Shown: positions 49,792 to 58,072 of the stretch, one piece after another | Numbering within the stretch: position 1 is the first letter of the stretch | How the letters are laid out: every line of letters starts with the position of its first letter | Assembly (NCBI RefSeq): GCF_014596475.1 | Contig: NZ_MECJ01000024.1 | Span: 248,001 to 312,000, forward strand | DNA: 64,000 bases | Source of the DNA: Streptomyces sp. CBMA152 | GTDB lineage: Bacteria; Actinomycetota; Actinomycetes; Streptomycetales; Streptomycetaceae | Reading direction: 5' to 3' | Notes under the pieces: model-generated | The model's database searches: none | The model's input: the letters and a program-made list of their open reading frames with translations, nothing else | Told to the model about the DNA's origin: nothing | Position numbers and translations under genes: made by a program

Positions 49792-51294
49792 TCAGGCGTG
49801 GCGGGGTGCGGTGACGCGTCCCGCCACGGGCGCGGCGGCGCGCCAGTCCGGGTGCCCCGGCATCGGCGGTGTCTTCGCCCCGTACAGCCAGCCCTTCAGG
49901 AACGCCGAGAGATCACGTCCGGCGACGTCGGACGCGAGGTGCACGAAGTCGGCGGTCGTCGCCGTCCCGTCCCGGTGCTCGCTCACCCAGCGCCGCTCCA
50001 GCTCCTCGAACTTCGGCGCCCCGATCTCCTGCCGCAGCGCGTACAGCACCAGCGCGCTGCCGTCGTAGACGACCGGCCGGAAGATGCTGATCTTCTGCCC
50101 GGGGGCGGGCGGCTTGGGAGCGGCGGGCGGACCGCCCTGCGCGCGCCACGCGTCGGACTGGCGGTAGGCCTCGCGCAGCCGCGCCTCCATGGGGTGCTTG
50201 CCGTGCTCCTGGGCGTACAGCGCCTCGTACCAGGTCGCGTGCCCCTCGTTGAGCCAGAGGTCGGACCACGCGCGCGGGGAGACGCTGTCGCCGAACCAGT
50301 GGTGCGCCAGCTCGTGCACCATCACCGAGTCGACGTACCACTCGGGGAAGCCGGGCCGGACGAACAGCGAGCGCTCGAAGAGCGACAGGGTCTGCGTCTC
50401 CAGCTCGAAGCCGGTGTCCGCGCCCGCGATGAGGACGCCGTACGTCTCGAAGGGGTACGGCCCGACGAGCCGCTCCATCCACGCGATCTCGTCCGGCGTC
50501 TTCTTCAGCCAGCGCTCCAGCTTCGCCTTGTCCGCCGCCGGGACCACATCGCGCACCGGCAGCCCGTGCGGCCCCTCGCGGTGCAGCACCGCCGAGCGGC
50601 CGATGGAGACCTGGGCGAGCTCGGTCGCCATGGGGTGTTCGGTGCGGTACGTGGACAGGACGCGGTTGCCGGCCCGCTCGCGGCCGACCGGCAGCCCGTT
50701 GGCGACCACCGTGTAGTCCTTCGGCGCGTCCACGTGGAAGGTGAACATGGCCTTGTCGGAGGGGTGGTCGTTGCACGGGAACACCCGGTGCGCGGCGTCG
50801 GCCTGATTGGCCATCACCAGACCGTCGGAGGTGCGCACCCAGCCGCCGTCCTCGGTGCCGGGGTCGCTGGTGTGCCGGACGGTGATCCGCATCGGCTGAC
50901 CCGCGTACACCGGGTGCCCGGGGGTGATCACCAGGTCCTCGTCGGCGCTCGCGAACGTCGCCGGGCTCCCGTTCACCTCGACGCTGTGGACGGTGCCGCG
51001 CGCGAAGTCGAGGTTGATCCGCTCCAGCCAGTCGGTGGCCAGCGCGTCGATGGTGGTGACGGCCTCCATCGGCTTCTTGTTGTCGCCCTGATAGGTGAAT
51101 CCGATGTCGTACGAGAGGACGTCGTAGCCCGGGTTGCCCAGATGCGGGAAGAGCGGATCGCCGATGCCCAGAGGAACCGCGGGGGGCGGGGCCGCGGCGA
51201 GCACACAGGCCGCGGCGGTGGCCAGCAGAGCGGCACGCAGCCGACGGGACGGGCGCGGACGAGAAGCGGACGGCGGACGGGAGGAGAGCAGCAT
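49792..51294 (-). CDS. Secreted M1-family metallopeptidase
   Basis: A 500-residue zinc peptidase. A twin-Arg/hydrophobic signal (RRLRAALLATAAACVLAAAP) leads into the M1 N-terminal domain. The zinc site is HELAHHWFG (327-335) with Glu350 in LNEGHATW. The usual GAMEN exopeptidase motif, about 30 residues before the zinc site, is replaced by a GFELETQ segment (295-301), so substrate end recognition may differ. It lacks the long C-terminal domain of PepN, as do other secreted actinobacterial M1 enzymes. It lies 80 bases downstream of rshA on the same strand. Confidence 0.92.
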   Translation of the reverse strand: MLLSSRPPSASRPRPSRRLRAALLATAAACVLAAAPPPAVPLGIGDPLFPHLGNPGYDVLSYDIGFTYQGDNKKPMEAVTTIDALATDWLERINLDFARGTVHSVEVNGSPATFASADEDLVITPGHPVYAGQPMRITVRHTSDPGTEDGGWVRTSDGLVMANQADAAHRVFPCNDHPSDKAMFTFHVDAPKDYTVVANGLPVGRERAGNRVLSTYRTEHPMATELAQVSIGRSAVLHREGPHGLPVRDVVPAADKAKLERWLKKTPDEIAWMERLVGPYPFETYGVLIAGADTGFELETQTLSLFERSLFVRPGFPEWYVDSVMVHELAHHWFGDSVSPRAWSDLWLNEGHATWYEALYAQEHGKHPMEARLREAYRQSDAWRAQGGPPAAPKPPAPGQKISIFRPVVYDGSALVLYALRQEIGAPKFEELERRWVSEHRDGTATTADFVHLASDVAGRDLSAFLKGWLYGAKTPPMPGHPDWRAAAPVAGRVTAPRHA

Positions 51295-51374
51295 GCCCTA
51301 CCGCTACCAGCACGGACCCCGGTGACGGCTCCGACGCGCATCACTCCCACCCGAACGAGCGTCGGCCCGTCGGT

Positions 51375-53462
51375 TCAGCCCGCGGCCGCCGGGTGCTGGG
51401 CGCGGGTCACGTCGTAGACGCCCGGCACATCACGCATCACCCGCATCAGGGCGGGCAGTTCGGCGGCGTCCGCCAGCTGGAGGGTGTACGTGTGCCGCAC
51501 CCGCTGCTCGCTGGGCGGCTCCACGGTGGCCGACACGATCGCGGCGCCCGCCGTGGCGATCGCCTCGGTGAGGTCGGCCAGGAGCCTCGGCCGCCCGAAC
51601 GCCTCGGCGACCAGGGTCACCCGGCAGGCGGCGGTGTCGCCCCAGCGCACCCCGACCCTGGCCCGTCCGAGCGCCGTCATCCGGGCCACCGCCGGGCACT
51701 CCTCGCGGTGCACGGTGACCGCGCCGCCGCGTACCGCGAAGCCGGTGACCGCGTCCGGCGGCACCGGCGTACAACAGCCCGCGAGCCGTACCGTCGCCTG
51801 CGGCAGATCGGTGACCGCGTTCGCGGCGCTGCGCCGGTCGGTGGCCACCGAGATCTGCGGCCGGGGCGCGGCCGCCGGGACCTTGACGCCCTCGGGGTGC
51901 TCGGCGAGCCAGCCGGTGATGGCGATCCGCGCGGCCGGGGTCCTGGCGTGCTCCAGCCACTCCGGGGAGGGCCCGGAGGCCGCGTCCTGGGCGAGCAGCA
52001 ACTGCACGGTGTCACCGTCGCCCAGCACCGTACTGAGCGTCGCCAGACGGCCGTTGACGCGCGCGCCGATGCAGCGGTGGGCGTCCTCGCCGTACTGCGC
52101 GTACGCGGCGTCCACACAGCTGGCGCCGGCCGGCAGGCCCAGGGTTCGGCCGTCGGCGCGGAACACGGTGATCTCGCGGTCCTGCGCCAACTCCTCCCGT
52201 AGGGAGGACCAGAAGGTGTCGGGATCGGGCGCGCTCTGCTGCCAGTCGAGCAGGCGCGAGAGCCAGCCGGGCCGGGTGGGGTCCTCGCGCTCGCCGGCCG
52301 GTGCGTCGGCGCCGTCGCCGGGGCCGCCCGCCGCGTACGGGTTGCCGAGGGCGACGACCCCGGCCTCGGCGACGTTGTGCATCTGGTGGGTGCGGATGAG
52401 GACTTCGGCGACGGCGCCGTCGGGGCTCGCCACCGCTGTGTGCAGCGACTGGTAGAGGTTGAACTTGGGGGCGGCGATGAAGTCCTTGAACTCGGAGATC
52501 ACCGGCGTGAAGCAGGTGTGCAGCTCGCCCAGGACCGCGTAGCAGTCGGCGTCCTCGGCGACCAGGACGAGCAGCCGCCCGAAGTCGGTGCCGCGCAGCT
52601 CGCCGCGTTTGAGCTGGACGCGGTGGACGGAGACGAAGTGCCGTGGCCTGATGAGGACTTCGGCGCTGATGCCCGCCTCGCGCAGCACGCCCCGCACCCC
52701 GTCGGCGATGGCCGTGAGCGGGTCCTCGGTGCCCGAGTTGGCCGCGATGAGGGCGCGGGTGTGCTCGTACTCCTCGGGGTGCAGGATGGCGAAAACCAGA
52801 TCCTCCAGCTCGGTCTTGATCGCCTGCACGCCCAGCCGTTCCGCGAGGGGAATGAGCACATCACGGGTGACCTTGGCGATCCTCGCCTGTTTCTCCGGGC
52901 GCATCACGCCCAGGGTGCGCATGTTATGCAGCCGGTCGGCCAGTTTGATCGACATCACGCGTACGTCGTTGCCGGTGGCCACCAGCATCTTGCGGAAGGT
53001 CTCGGGCTCGGCCGCCGCGCCGTAGTCGACCTTCTCCAACTTGGTGACGCCGTCCACCAGATAGGTGACTTCCTCGCCGAACTCCACCCGTACCTGATCG
53101 AGCGTCACCTCGGTGTCCTCGACGGTGTCGTGAAGGAGCGAGGCGGTCAACGTGGTGGTCTCGGCGCCCAGTTCGGCGAGAATCAGCGTGACCGCGAGGG
53201 GATGCGTGATGAACGGCTCGCCGCTCTTGCGGAACTGGCCCCGGTGGGACGTTTCCGCGAGGACGTAGGCCCGTCGCAGCACCGCCAGGTCGGCGTCGGG
53301 GTGGTGGGCCCGGTGCGCCTCGGCCACATGGCCGATGGCGTCGGGCAGCCGGTCGCGGGAGGTGGGGCCGAGCAGGGCGGCCCGGCCCAGCCTGCGGAGG
53401 TCGATCCTGGGAAGGCCGCGTCGGCGACTCTGCGCGTCAGGATTCGTGGCCTCTGCACTCAT
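51375..53462 (-). CDS. rshA: RelA/SpoT homologue RshA ((p)ppGpp metabolism)
   Basis: A 695-residue RSH protein. It has the HD hydrolase domain (SHRGQFRKSGEPFITHPLAV; LLHDTVEDTEVTL; LADRLHNMRTLG), then a synthetase-like domain (FKDFIAAPKFNLYQSLHTAV), a TGS domain (REITVFRADGRTLGLPAGAS) and a C-terminal ACT domain (LLADLTEAIATAGAAIVSATVE). The HD site looks complete. In the synthetase domain the nucleotide-binding Arg-x-Lys-His segment reads RPRHFVSVH, and the Asp-Leu-Leu-Ala-Val-Arg stretch is altered, so hydrolysis may dominate. ATG at 53462 has GGAGG seven bases upstream. It is the second RSH known from streptomycetes besides RelA. The dapF gene lies upstream (140 bases). Confidence 0.93.
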   Translation of the reverse strand: MSAEATNPDAQSRRRGLPRIDLRRLGRAALLGPTSRDRLPDAIGHVAEAHRAHHPDADLAVLRRAYVLAETSHRGQFRKSGEPFITHPLAVTLILAELGAETTTLTASLLHDTVEDTEVTLDQVRVEFGEEVTYLVDGVTKLEKVDYGAAAEPETFRKMLVATGNDVRVMSIKLADRLHNMRTLGVMRPEKQARIAKVTRDVLIPLAERLGVQAIKTELEDLVFAILHPEEYEHTRALIAANSGTEDPLTAIADGVRGVLREAGISAEVLIRPRHFVSVHRVQLKRGELRGTDFGRLLVLVAEDADCYAVLGELHTCFTPVISEFKDFIAAPKFNLYQSLHTAVASPDGAVAEVLIRTHQMHNVAEAGVVALGNPYAAGGPGDGADAPAGEREDPTRPGWLSRLLDWQQSAPDPDTFWSSLREELAQDREITVFRADGRTLGLPAGASCVDAAYAQYGEDAHRCIGARVNGRLATLSTVLGDGDTVQLLLAQDAASGPSPEWLEHARTPAARIAITGWLAEHPEGVKVPAAAPRPQISVATDRRSAANAVTDLPQATVRLAGCCTPVPPDAVTGFAVRGGAVTVHREECPAVARMTALGRARVGVRWGDTAACRVTLVAEAFGRPRLLADLTEAIATAGAAIVSATVEPPSEQRVRHTYTLQLADAAELPALMRVMRDVPGVYDVTRAQHPAAAG

Positions 53463-53601
53463 GGGGCACCTCCGGCAGCATCGACCGGCGGTGGAAAGGC
53501 AGGCGTGCCCTCCGGGCCGGTGCTTGATGCTACCGACCCCACCACGTGGCGCAGTCCGGCTCTCGCTCAGCGTGAACCGGATCACCCATTCGAGCGAAGG
53601 T

Positions 53602-54477
53602 TCAGGCCACAGCCGTTTCAATGAGCGCGGGGTCGATCACGCCTTCGGCGACGATCACGGCGGGCCCGGTCATCTCGATCTCCCCGTCCGGGTACTCGGT
53701 GATCACCAGCGTGCCGCCCGGCAGGTCCACCGTGTACGTCACGGGGGCGCCGGTGACGGCGGGGTCCACGCCGTCCCTGCGCGCCGCGGCGACCGCGACC
53801 GCGCACGCGCCCGTGCCGCACGAGCGCGTCTCGCCCGAGCCCCGCTCGTGCACCCGCATCGCCACATGGCCGGGGCCCCGGTCGACGACGAACTCGACGT
53901 TCACGCCGTCGGGATAGACCTCGGCGGGGCTGAAGGGCGGCACCGAGCGCAGCTCTCCCGCGTGGGCCAGGTCCGCCACGAAGGCGACCGCGTGCGGGTT
54001 GCCCATGTTGACGTTGCGCGCGGGCCAGCTGCGGCCGTCGACCGTGACGGTGACGCCGTCCGCCGGCAGCACGGCCTTGCCCATGGAGACGGTGACGTCG
54101 CCGTCCTTGGCGATGTGCGCCTTCTTGACACCGCCCCGGGTGGCGATGGCCAGGTCGCCCTCCTCGACGAGCCCGGCGCGCTGGAGGTAGCCGGCGAAGA
54201 CCCGGACCCCGTTGCCGCACATCTCGGCGATCGAGCCGTCCGCGTTGCGGTAGTCCATGAACCACTCGGCCTCGCCGGCCATGGTCTGCGCGTCGGGGTG
54301 CGCGGCGCTGCGGACGACATGGAGCAGCCCGTCGCCACCGATGCCGGCCCGCCGGTCGCAGAGGCGGGCGACGACGGACGCGGGCAGGTCCAGGGCGTTG
54401 TCCGGGTCGGGAACGATCACGAAGTCGTTCTGGGTCCCGTGACCCTTGAGGAACGTGAGCGGCGAGGTGTTGTTCAC
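53602..54477 (-). CDS. dapF: Diaminopimelate epimerase
   Basis: A 291-residue DapF. The two catalytic cysteines are Cys87 (EMCGNGVRVF) and Cys220 (RSCGTGACA). N-terminal FLKGHGTQNDFVIV and GIGGDGLL are typical. It converts LL- to meso-diaminopimelate for lysine and cell-wall synthesis (although Streptomyces walls use LL-DAP, meso-DAP is needed for lysine). I chose GTG at 54477, where homology begins; the ribosome site is weak. An upstream ATG would add 17 unsupported residues. Confidence 0.96.
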   Translation of the reverse strand: MNNTSPLTFLKGHGTQNDFVIVPDPDNALDLPASVVARLCDRRAGIGGDGLLHVVRSAAHPDAQTMAGEAEWFMDYRNADGSIAEMCGNGVRVFAGYLQRAGLVEEGDLAIATRGGVKKAHIAKDGDVTVSMGKAVLPADGVTVTVDGRSWPARNVNMGNPHAVAFVADLAHAGELRSVPPFSPAEVYPDGVNVEFVVDRGPGHVAMRVHERGSGETRSCGTGACAVAVAAARRDGVDPAVTGAPVTYTVDLPGGTLVITEYPDGEIEMTGPAVIVAEGVIDPALIETAVA

Positions 54478-54610
54478 GCCGTCAATCGTACGGGCAGACA
54501 CCGACAACCGGCCGGGGGCTGTGGACAACGCTCACCGGGCGGCGCTCAGCCGTATGGGCAGGCACCGGGAGTCGGCCCGAGGATCCGGCACGACCCGCAC
54601 CGGACGGCGC

Positions 54611-55195
54611 TCAGCGCAGCCGGGCGACCCGCAACACGGCCAGCGCGACGGCCACACCGAGGCCCGCCACGTACAGGCCGATGACCCGCCAGTCGGGCCG
54701 CTCGCCGGAGCCGCGCGCGGGCAGCCCGGGCCAGGTGTAGCCGACCCGGCGGGCGGCCATCATGCCCCAGCCTGCGGCGCAGCAGCTGATCAGGAGGCCG
54801 AGCATGGCGACGACGGGGCCGCCGTCGCCGAACTCGAAGGCGAGCGGGAAGGCGAACATCAAGGAGCCGATCGCCGCGAGCATCACGATCGGGGCGAGCT
54901 GCCAGATCCGCAGCCTGCGCTGGGGGCGGATCTCGACCTCGACCTCGCCGCCGTCGACGGCCACGCCCTCGTCCTGGGGGCCGTCGGGGGTGAGCCCGAC
55001 GGCGCCGGGAACGGTCGGGCCCAGGGGCGGGAGGCTCAGCTCGGCGGGGCGGGGCTCAGGGACGTCGCCGTGCGCGGGCTCTCGTCCCCCGTCGCTCACG
55101 TCCGGCCCCTCCGACATCGCTGTCATTTCCGAAGGACCTGGTCGCGCAGCGTCGTTCTGCGGTTCCTGCTCTCTGTCGCGAGGGCCGGCCTCCAT
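54611..55195 (-). CDS. Small integral membrane protein, unknown function
   Basis: A protein of about 194 residues. The first ~95 residues are acidic, Pro-rich and probably disordered. Three hydrophobic helices follow (APIVMLAAIGSLMFAFPLAF; GGPVVAMLGLLISCCAAGWG; VIGLYVAGLGVAVALAVLRV). I do not recognise a family with a known function. ATG at 55195 has GGGAGGG about ten bases upstream; nearby GTG (55201) and later ATGs (55126, 55117) are alternatives. It sits between dapF and miaA on the same strand, and both neighbours are close enough for one transcript. Confidence 0.72.
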   Translation of the reverse strand: MEAGPRDREQEPQNDAARPGPSEMTAMSEGPDVSDGGREPAHGDVPEPRPAELSLPPLGPTVPGAVGLTPDGPQDEGVAVDGGEVEVEIRPQRRLRIWQLAPIVMLAAIGSLMFAFPLAFEFGDGGPVVAMLGLLISCCAAGWGMMAARRVGYTWPGLPARGSGERPDWRVIGLYVAGLGVAVALAVLRVARLR

Positions 55196-55301
55196 CGCCA
55201 CGCGCCCTCCCAACTCGGACTCCACTGGTCGATCGAGCTCGATGATGGCACGCGCGCGGGGGCCAAAATGACCGGTGGTGCGTCCCGATGCCATCACGTG
55301 A

Positions 55302-56246
55302 TCAGGCTGTGACCGCCCGTTCGACCAACGCCAGCGCCCGGTGCGGGAGTTCCGCGCGGTCCTCGGCGGCGCCGCCCAGCCAGTGCACGCGCGGGTCCCG
55401 GCGGAACCAGGAGTCCTGCCTGCGCGCGAAGCGCTTGGTGGCACGGACGGTCTCCACGCGCGCGTCCTCCTCGGTGCACTCGCCCGCGAGGACGTCGAGC
55501 ACCTGCTGGTACCCGAGCGCCCGGGACGCGGTGCGGCCCTCGCGCAGCCCGCGCGCCTCCAGCTCCCGCACCTCGTCGACGAGTCCCGCCTCCCACATCC
55601 GGTCGACGCGGACCGTGATGCGCTCGTCGAGCTCCGGGCGGCCGACGTCGACGCCGATCTGCACGGTGTCGTATACGGAGTCGTGGCCGGGCAGGTTGGC
55701 GGTGAACGGCTTGCCGGTGATCTCGATGACCTCCAGGGCGCGCACGATCCGCCGGCCGTTGCTCGGCAGGATCACGCGGGCAGCCTCCGGGTCGGCCTCG
55801 GCGAGCAGCCGGTGCAGCGCGCCCGGCCCGTCCTGCTCCAGCTCCCGCTCCAGACGCGCGCGTACCTCGGGGTCGGTGCCCGGGAACTCCAGTACGTCGA
55901 TGGCGCCGCGTACGTAGAGGCCGGAGCCGCCGACGAGGACGGGAGTGCGGCCCTCGGCGAGCAGCCGGTCGATCTCCGCGCGCGCCAGCTTCTGGTACTC
56001 GGCGACGCTGGCGGGCTCGGTCACGTCCCAGATGTCGAGGAGGTGGTGCGGGACACCGCCGCGCTCTTCGAGCGTCAGCTTGGCGGTGCCGATGTCCATC
56101 CCCCGGTAGAGCTGCATCGAGTCGGCGTTGACGACCTCGCCGCCGAGCTGCTGGGCCAGGAAGACACCCAGATCGGACTTTCCGGCCGCCGTGGGGCCGA
56201 CGACGGCGATGACCCGCGGTGCGGGAGCTGCAGTTCTCACTGTCAC
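55302..56246 (-). CDS. miaA: tRNA dimethylallyltransferase
   Basis: A 314-residue MiaA. The P-loop GPTAAGKSDL (17-26), the NADSMQLYRGMDIGTAK, the DIWDVTEP and the VGGSGLYVRG stretches are diagnostic, as are LALGYQQVL-like RALGYQQVLD and the late TKRFARRQDSWFRRD. It adds a dimethylallyl group to A37 of tRNAs reading UNN codons, the substrate then taken by MiaB encoded 2.3 kb away. GTG at 56246, with GGAGG about ten bases upstream, is the start; a second in-frame GTG follows two codons later. Confidence 0.96.
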   Translation of the reverse strand: MTVRTAAPAPRVIAVVGPTAAGKSDLGVFLAQQLGGEVVNADSMQLYRGMDIGTAKLTLEERGGVPHHLLDIWDVTEPASVAEYQKLARAEIDRLLAEGRTPVLVGGSGLYVRGAIDVLEFPGTDPEVRARLERELEQDGPGALHRLLAEADPEAARVILPSNGRRIVRALEVIEITGKPFTANLPGHDSVYDTVQIGVDVGRPELDERITVRVDRMWEAGLVDEVRELEARGLREGRTASRALGYQQVLDVLAGECTEEDARVETVRATKRFARRQDSWFRRDPRVHWLGGAAEDRAELPHRALALVERAVTA

Positions 56247-56423
56247 AGTCTCGCAAACCTCCAGGGCCGTCCTCGAACGAGCTACGTGACGGCGTGCATG
56301 CGGGTTCGTTGCCTGTTGCGAGGTTCCGACCGCCGGTTTGCCGAACCGGTAGCCCCGGGCGACGCAATGAGGCGCTCCGGATGGCGCGGGATTTCGCCCA
56401 CACGAGTACGCTATGGAGTAGAT

Positions 56424-56681
56424 ATGGGTGTTTTTTCAAGGTTTCGCCGCAAGGCCGAAGAGGCTGTCGCGGAGTCAACCGAGGAGGTCAAGTCCGCCAC
56501 CCTGACGGCCGAGGCGGCCGCGGAGGACGAGGCCGAGGTCTCGGAGTCGTCCGAGGCCACCGCGGAGGCAGCCGCGGACGAACCCGCCGAGGCCGCGGCC
56601 GGCGAGGGCGTGGAGATTCCGAAGCAGCAGTCTGCGGAGGAGGCGGCGGACAACGAGGCCGGTGAGGGCGCCCGCAAGTAG
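56424..56681 (+). CDS. Small acidic protein of unknown function
   Basis: An 85-residue protein: a basic N-terminus (MGVFSRFRRKAEEAVAES) followed by a highly acidic Ala/Glu-rich body with no aromatic residues, probably disordered or helical. GGAG lies six bases before ATG 56424. A TACGCT hexamer at 56407 could be a -10. It is divergent from miaA. Streptomyces genomes commonly annotate such proteins without function. It may be co-transcribed with the antitoxin-like gene 85 bases downstream. Confidence 0.75.
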   Translation: MGVFSRFRRKAEEAVAESTEEVKSATLTAEAAAEDEAEVSESSEATAEAAADEPAEAAAGEGVEIPKQQSAEEAADNEAGEGARK

Positions 56682-56766
56682 GCTGATGTAGAAATGTACT
56701 CCGCACGGTCCCCGAGTCGAGGGCGTATCACCGACCCCGAGACGAGGGCAGAGGGAAGGTGACCAC

Positions 56767-57006
56767 ATGGGCTTCCTGGACAACCTGAAGGCCAAGCTGG
56801 CCCCCGCCAAGGACAAGGTCTCGGACTTCGCGCAGCAGCACGAGGACAAGATCGGGCAGGGGCTCGAAAAGGTCGCCAAGACGGTCGACGACAAGACCAA
56901 GGGCAAGTACAGCGACAAGATCGAATCGGGTACCGGGAAGGCGAAGGAAGCCCTGGACCGGATCGCGCACAAGGACGACGACGGGAAACCGCCGACGGCG
57001 TCCTGA
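56767..57006 (+). CDS. MT0933-like antitoxin-family protein
   Basis: A 79-residue Lys/Asp-rich helical protein: MGFLDNLKAKLAPAKDKVSD followed by FAQQHEDKIGQGLEKVAKTV, a pattern of the MT0933 antitoxin / CsbD-like group. In Mycobacterium such proteins are listed as antitoxins, but no toxin gene is next to this copy, so a stress-protein role is equally likely. The ribosome site GGGAAGG is about seven bases before the ATG. It ends at a strong hairpin. Confidence 0.75.
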   Translation: MGFLDNLKAKLAPAKDKVSDFAQQHEDKIGQGLEKVAKTVDDKTKGKYSDKIESGTGKAKEALDRIAHKDDDGKPPTAS

Positions 57007-57012
57007 TCACCT

Positions 57013-57054
57013 CGGGGACGGCCGCGGAGCACTTGGGCTCCGCGGCCGTCCCCG
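57013..57054. terminator. Bidirectional terminator, 18-bp perfect stem
   Basis: A perfect 18-bp stem (57013-57030 with 57037-57054) with a 6-base ACTTGG loop, seven bases after the antitoxin-like gene stop. It separates it from the convergent LigB-like gene. Confidence 0.93.
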
Positions 57055-57124
57055 TGTGCTGTCCCAGGTGCCTGCGTTGCCTTCGTTGCCTTCGGGCGGG
57101 TGCCCGGCCGCGCGTGTCGCCCCG

Positions 57125-57847
57125 TCAGGACCAGACGGCGACGAAGTACCCCACGCCGTAGGGCGCGTCGTCGTACAGCAGTCGGCCCGCCAGATCCGTG
57201 CCCTCGGCGGCGCCCGCGAGGACCTGCCAGGGGGCCCGGCCGGCGGCCTTCAGCTCGTACGCGAGCTCGGTGTCCAGCGCCATCAACGCGCGCGTGTCGG
57301 CGGCGCCCAGCGCGTTCGCCACCCCTTCGTCGAAGGCGGCCGCGCGTTCGTCCAGGTAGCCGGGGGCCTTCAGGGTGCGGCAGGCACTGCCGTCGCCCAT
57401 GACGAGCAGGGCCACCCGGTCGGCCCTGCCCCCTAGTTCACGGCCCGCCGTCGCGCAGCGCACCGCTTCCAGCGGCTCGCCGACGCCCAGGCCCTCCACC
57501 GGCGCGTCCGACCAGTCGGCGCGTTCGAGCAGCCACGCGGCGACGGCAAGGGAGGACGGCAGCTCCCGCTCCTCGCGCGCGTCGGCGTCGGGTTCCGAGG
57601 CGCCGAGCCGGACCCGCAGGTCGACCCCGAAGCCCGCGAAGGACCCGGGTGCGCCCTGCGGATGCGGCCCGCGCCCGTCCTGGTCGGCGGGACCGACCAC
57701 GACCAGCAGATCGGGCCGGGAGGCGGCGAGCAGCCCGACCGCGTCGGCACAGGCGGCCCGCGCCGCGTCGAGCTCGGGCGCGGCACCGGCGGCGACCGCG
57801 GGCACCAGAAGCGGCGGACAGGGGCAGACGGCGGCGGCTACGAGCAT
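57125..57847 (-). CDS. Class III extradiol dioxygenase (LigB)-like protein
   Basis: A 240-residue protein. The early MLVAAAVCPCPPLLVPAVAAG matches the AmmeMemoRadiSam/LigB-like group of actinobacterial proteins but replaces the usual His with Cys-Pro-Cys-Pro. The middle has LLVVVGPADQDGRG and the end LLVMGDGSACRTLKAPGYLDERAAAFDEGVANAL. The metal ligands of true extradiol dioxygenases are not all evident, so it may not be an active dioxygenase. ATG at 57847 is the natural start. It lies downstream of miaB on the same strand, with an inverted repeat region between them. Confidence 0.7.
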   Translation of the reverse strand: MLVAAAVCPCPPLLVPAVAAGAAPELDAARAACADAVGLLAASRPDLLVVVGPADQDGRGPHPQGAPGSFAGFGVDLRVRLGASEPDADAREERELPSSLAVAAWLLERADWSDAPVEGLGVGEPLEAVRCATAGRELGGRADRVALLVMGDGSACRTLKAPGYLDERAAAFDEGVANALGAADTRALMALDTELAYELKAAGRAPWQVLAGAAEGTDLAGRLLYDDAPYGVGYFVAVWS

Positions 57848-57935
57848 GATCCGCAGCGTAGTGGGTGCGCCCGCGCCGCCGCGCGGTATGGCCACCGGGA
57901 ACCGGCCACGCGCGCGGGGGTGACGGCCGCGGAAC

Positions 57936-57995
57936 CACGCCTACGCGCGCATGGCGACCGCCTCCCGCAAACGGCCACGCGCGCGTAGGCGTGGC
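57936..57995. repeat. 16-base inverted repeat in an ACGCGCGC-rich region (possible miaB terminator)
   Basis: CCACGCCTACGCGCGC (57936-57951) and GCGCGCGTAGGCGTGG (57980-57995) are exact reverse complements, 28 bases apart. Related CACGCGCGCG or TACGCGCGCG words also occur at 57908 and 58015. The region lies between the miaB stop (58073) and the LigB-like start (57847). Confidence 0.85.
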
Positions 57996-58072
57996 CTGGC
58001 TCCAGGGCCGCGGCTACGCGCGCGTGAAGAGGTACTGCCGTACCGACTTATCGATGAGGCGACCTACCGCCG

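Noticed and set aside
56767..57006. A complete toxin-antitoxin pair
   Set aside because: The second gene resembles the MT0933 antitoxin family, but the neighbour is a disordered acidic protein with no toxin-like feature.
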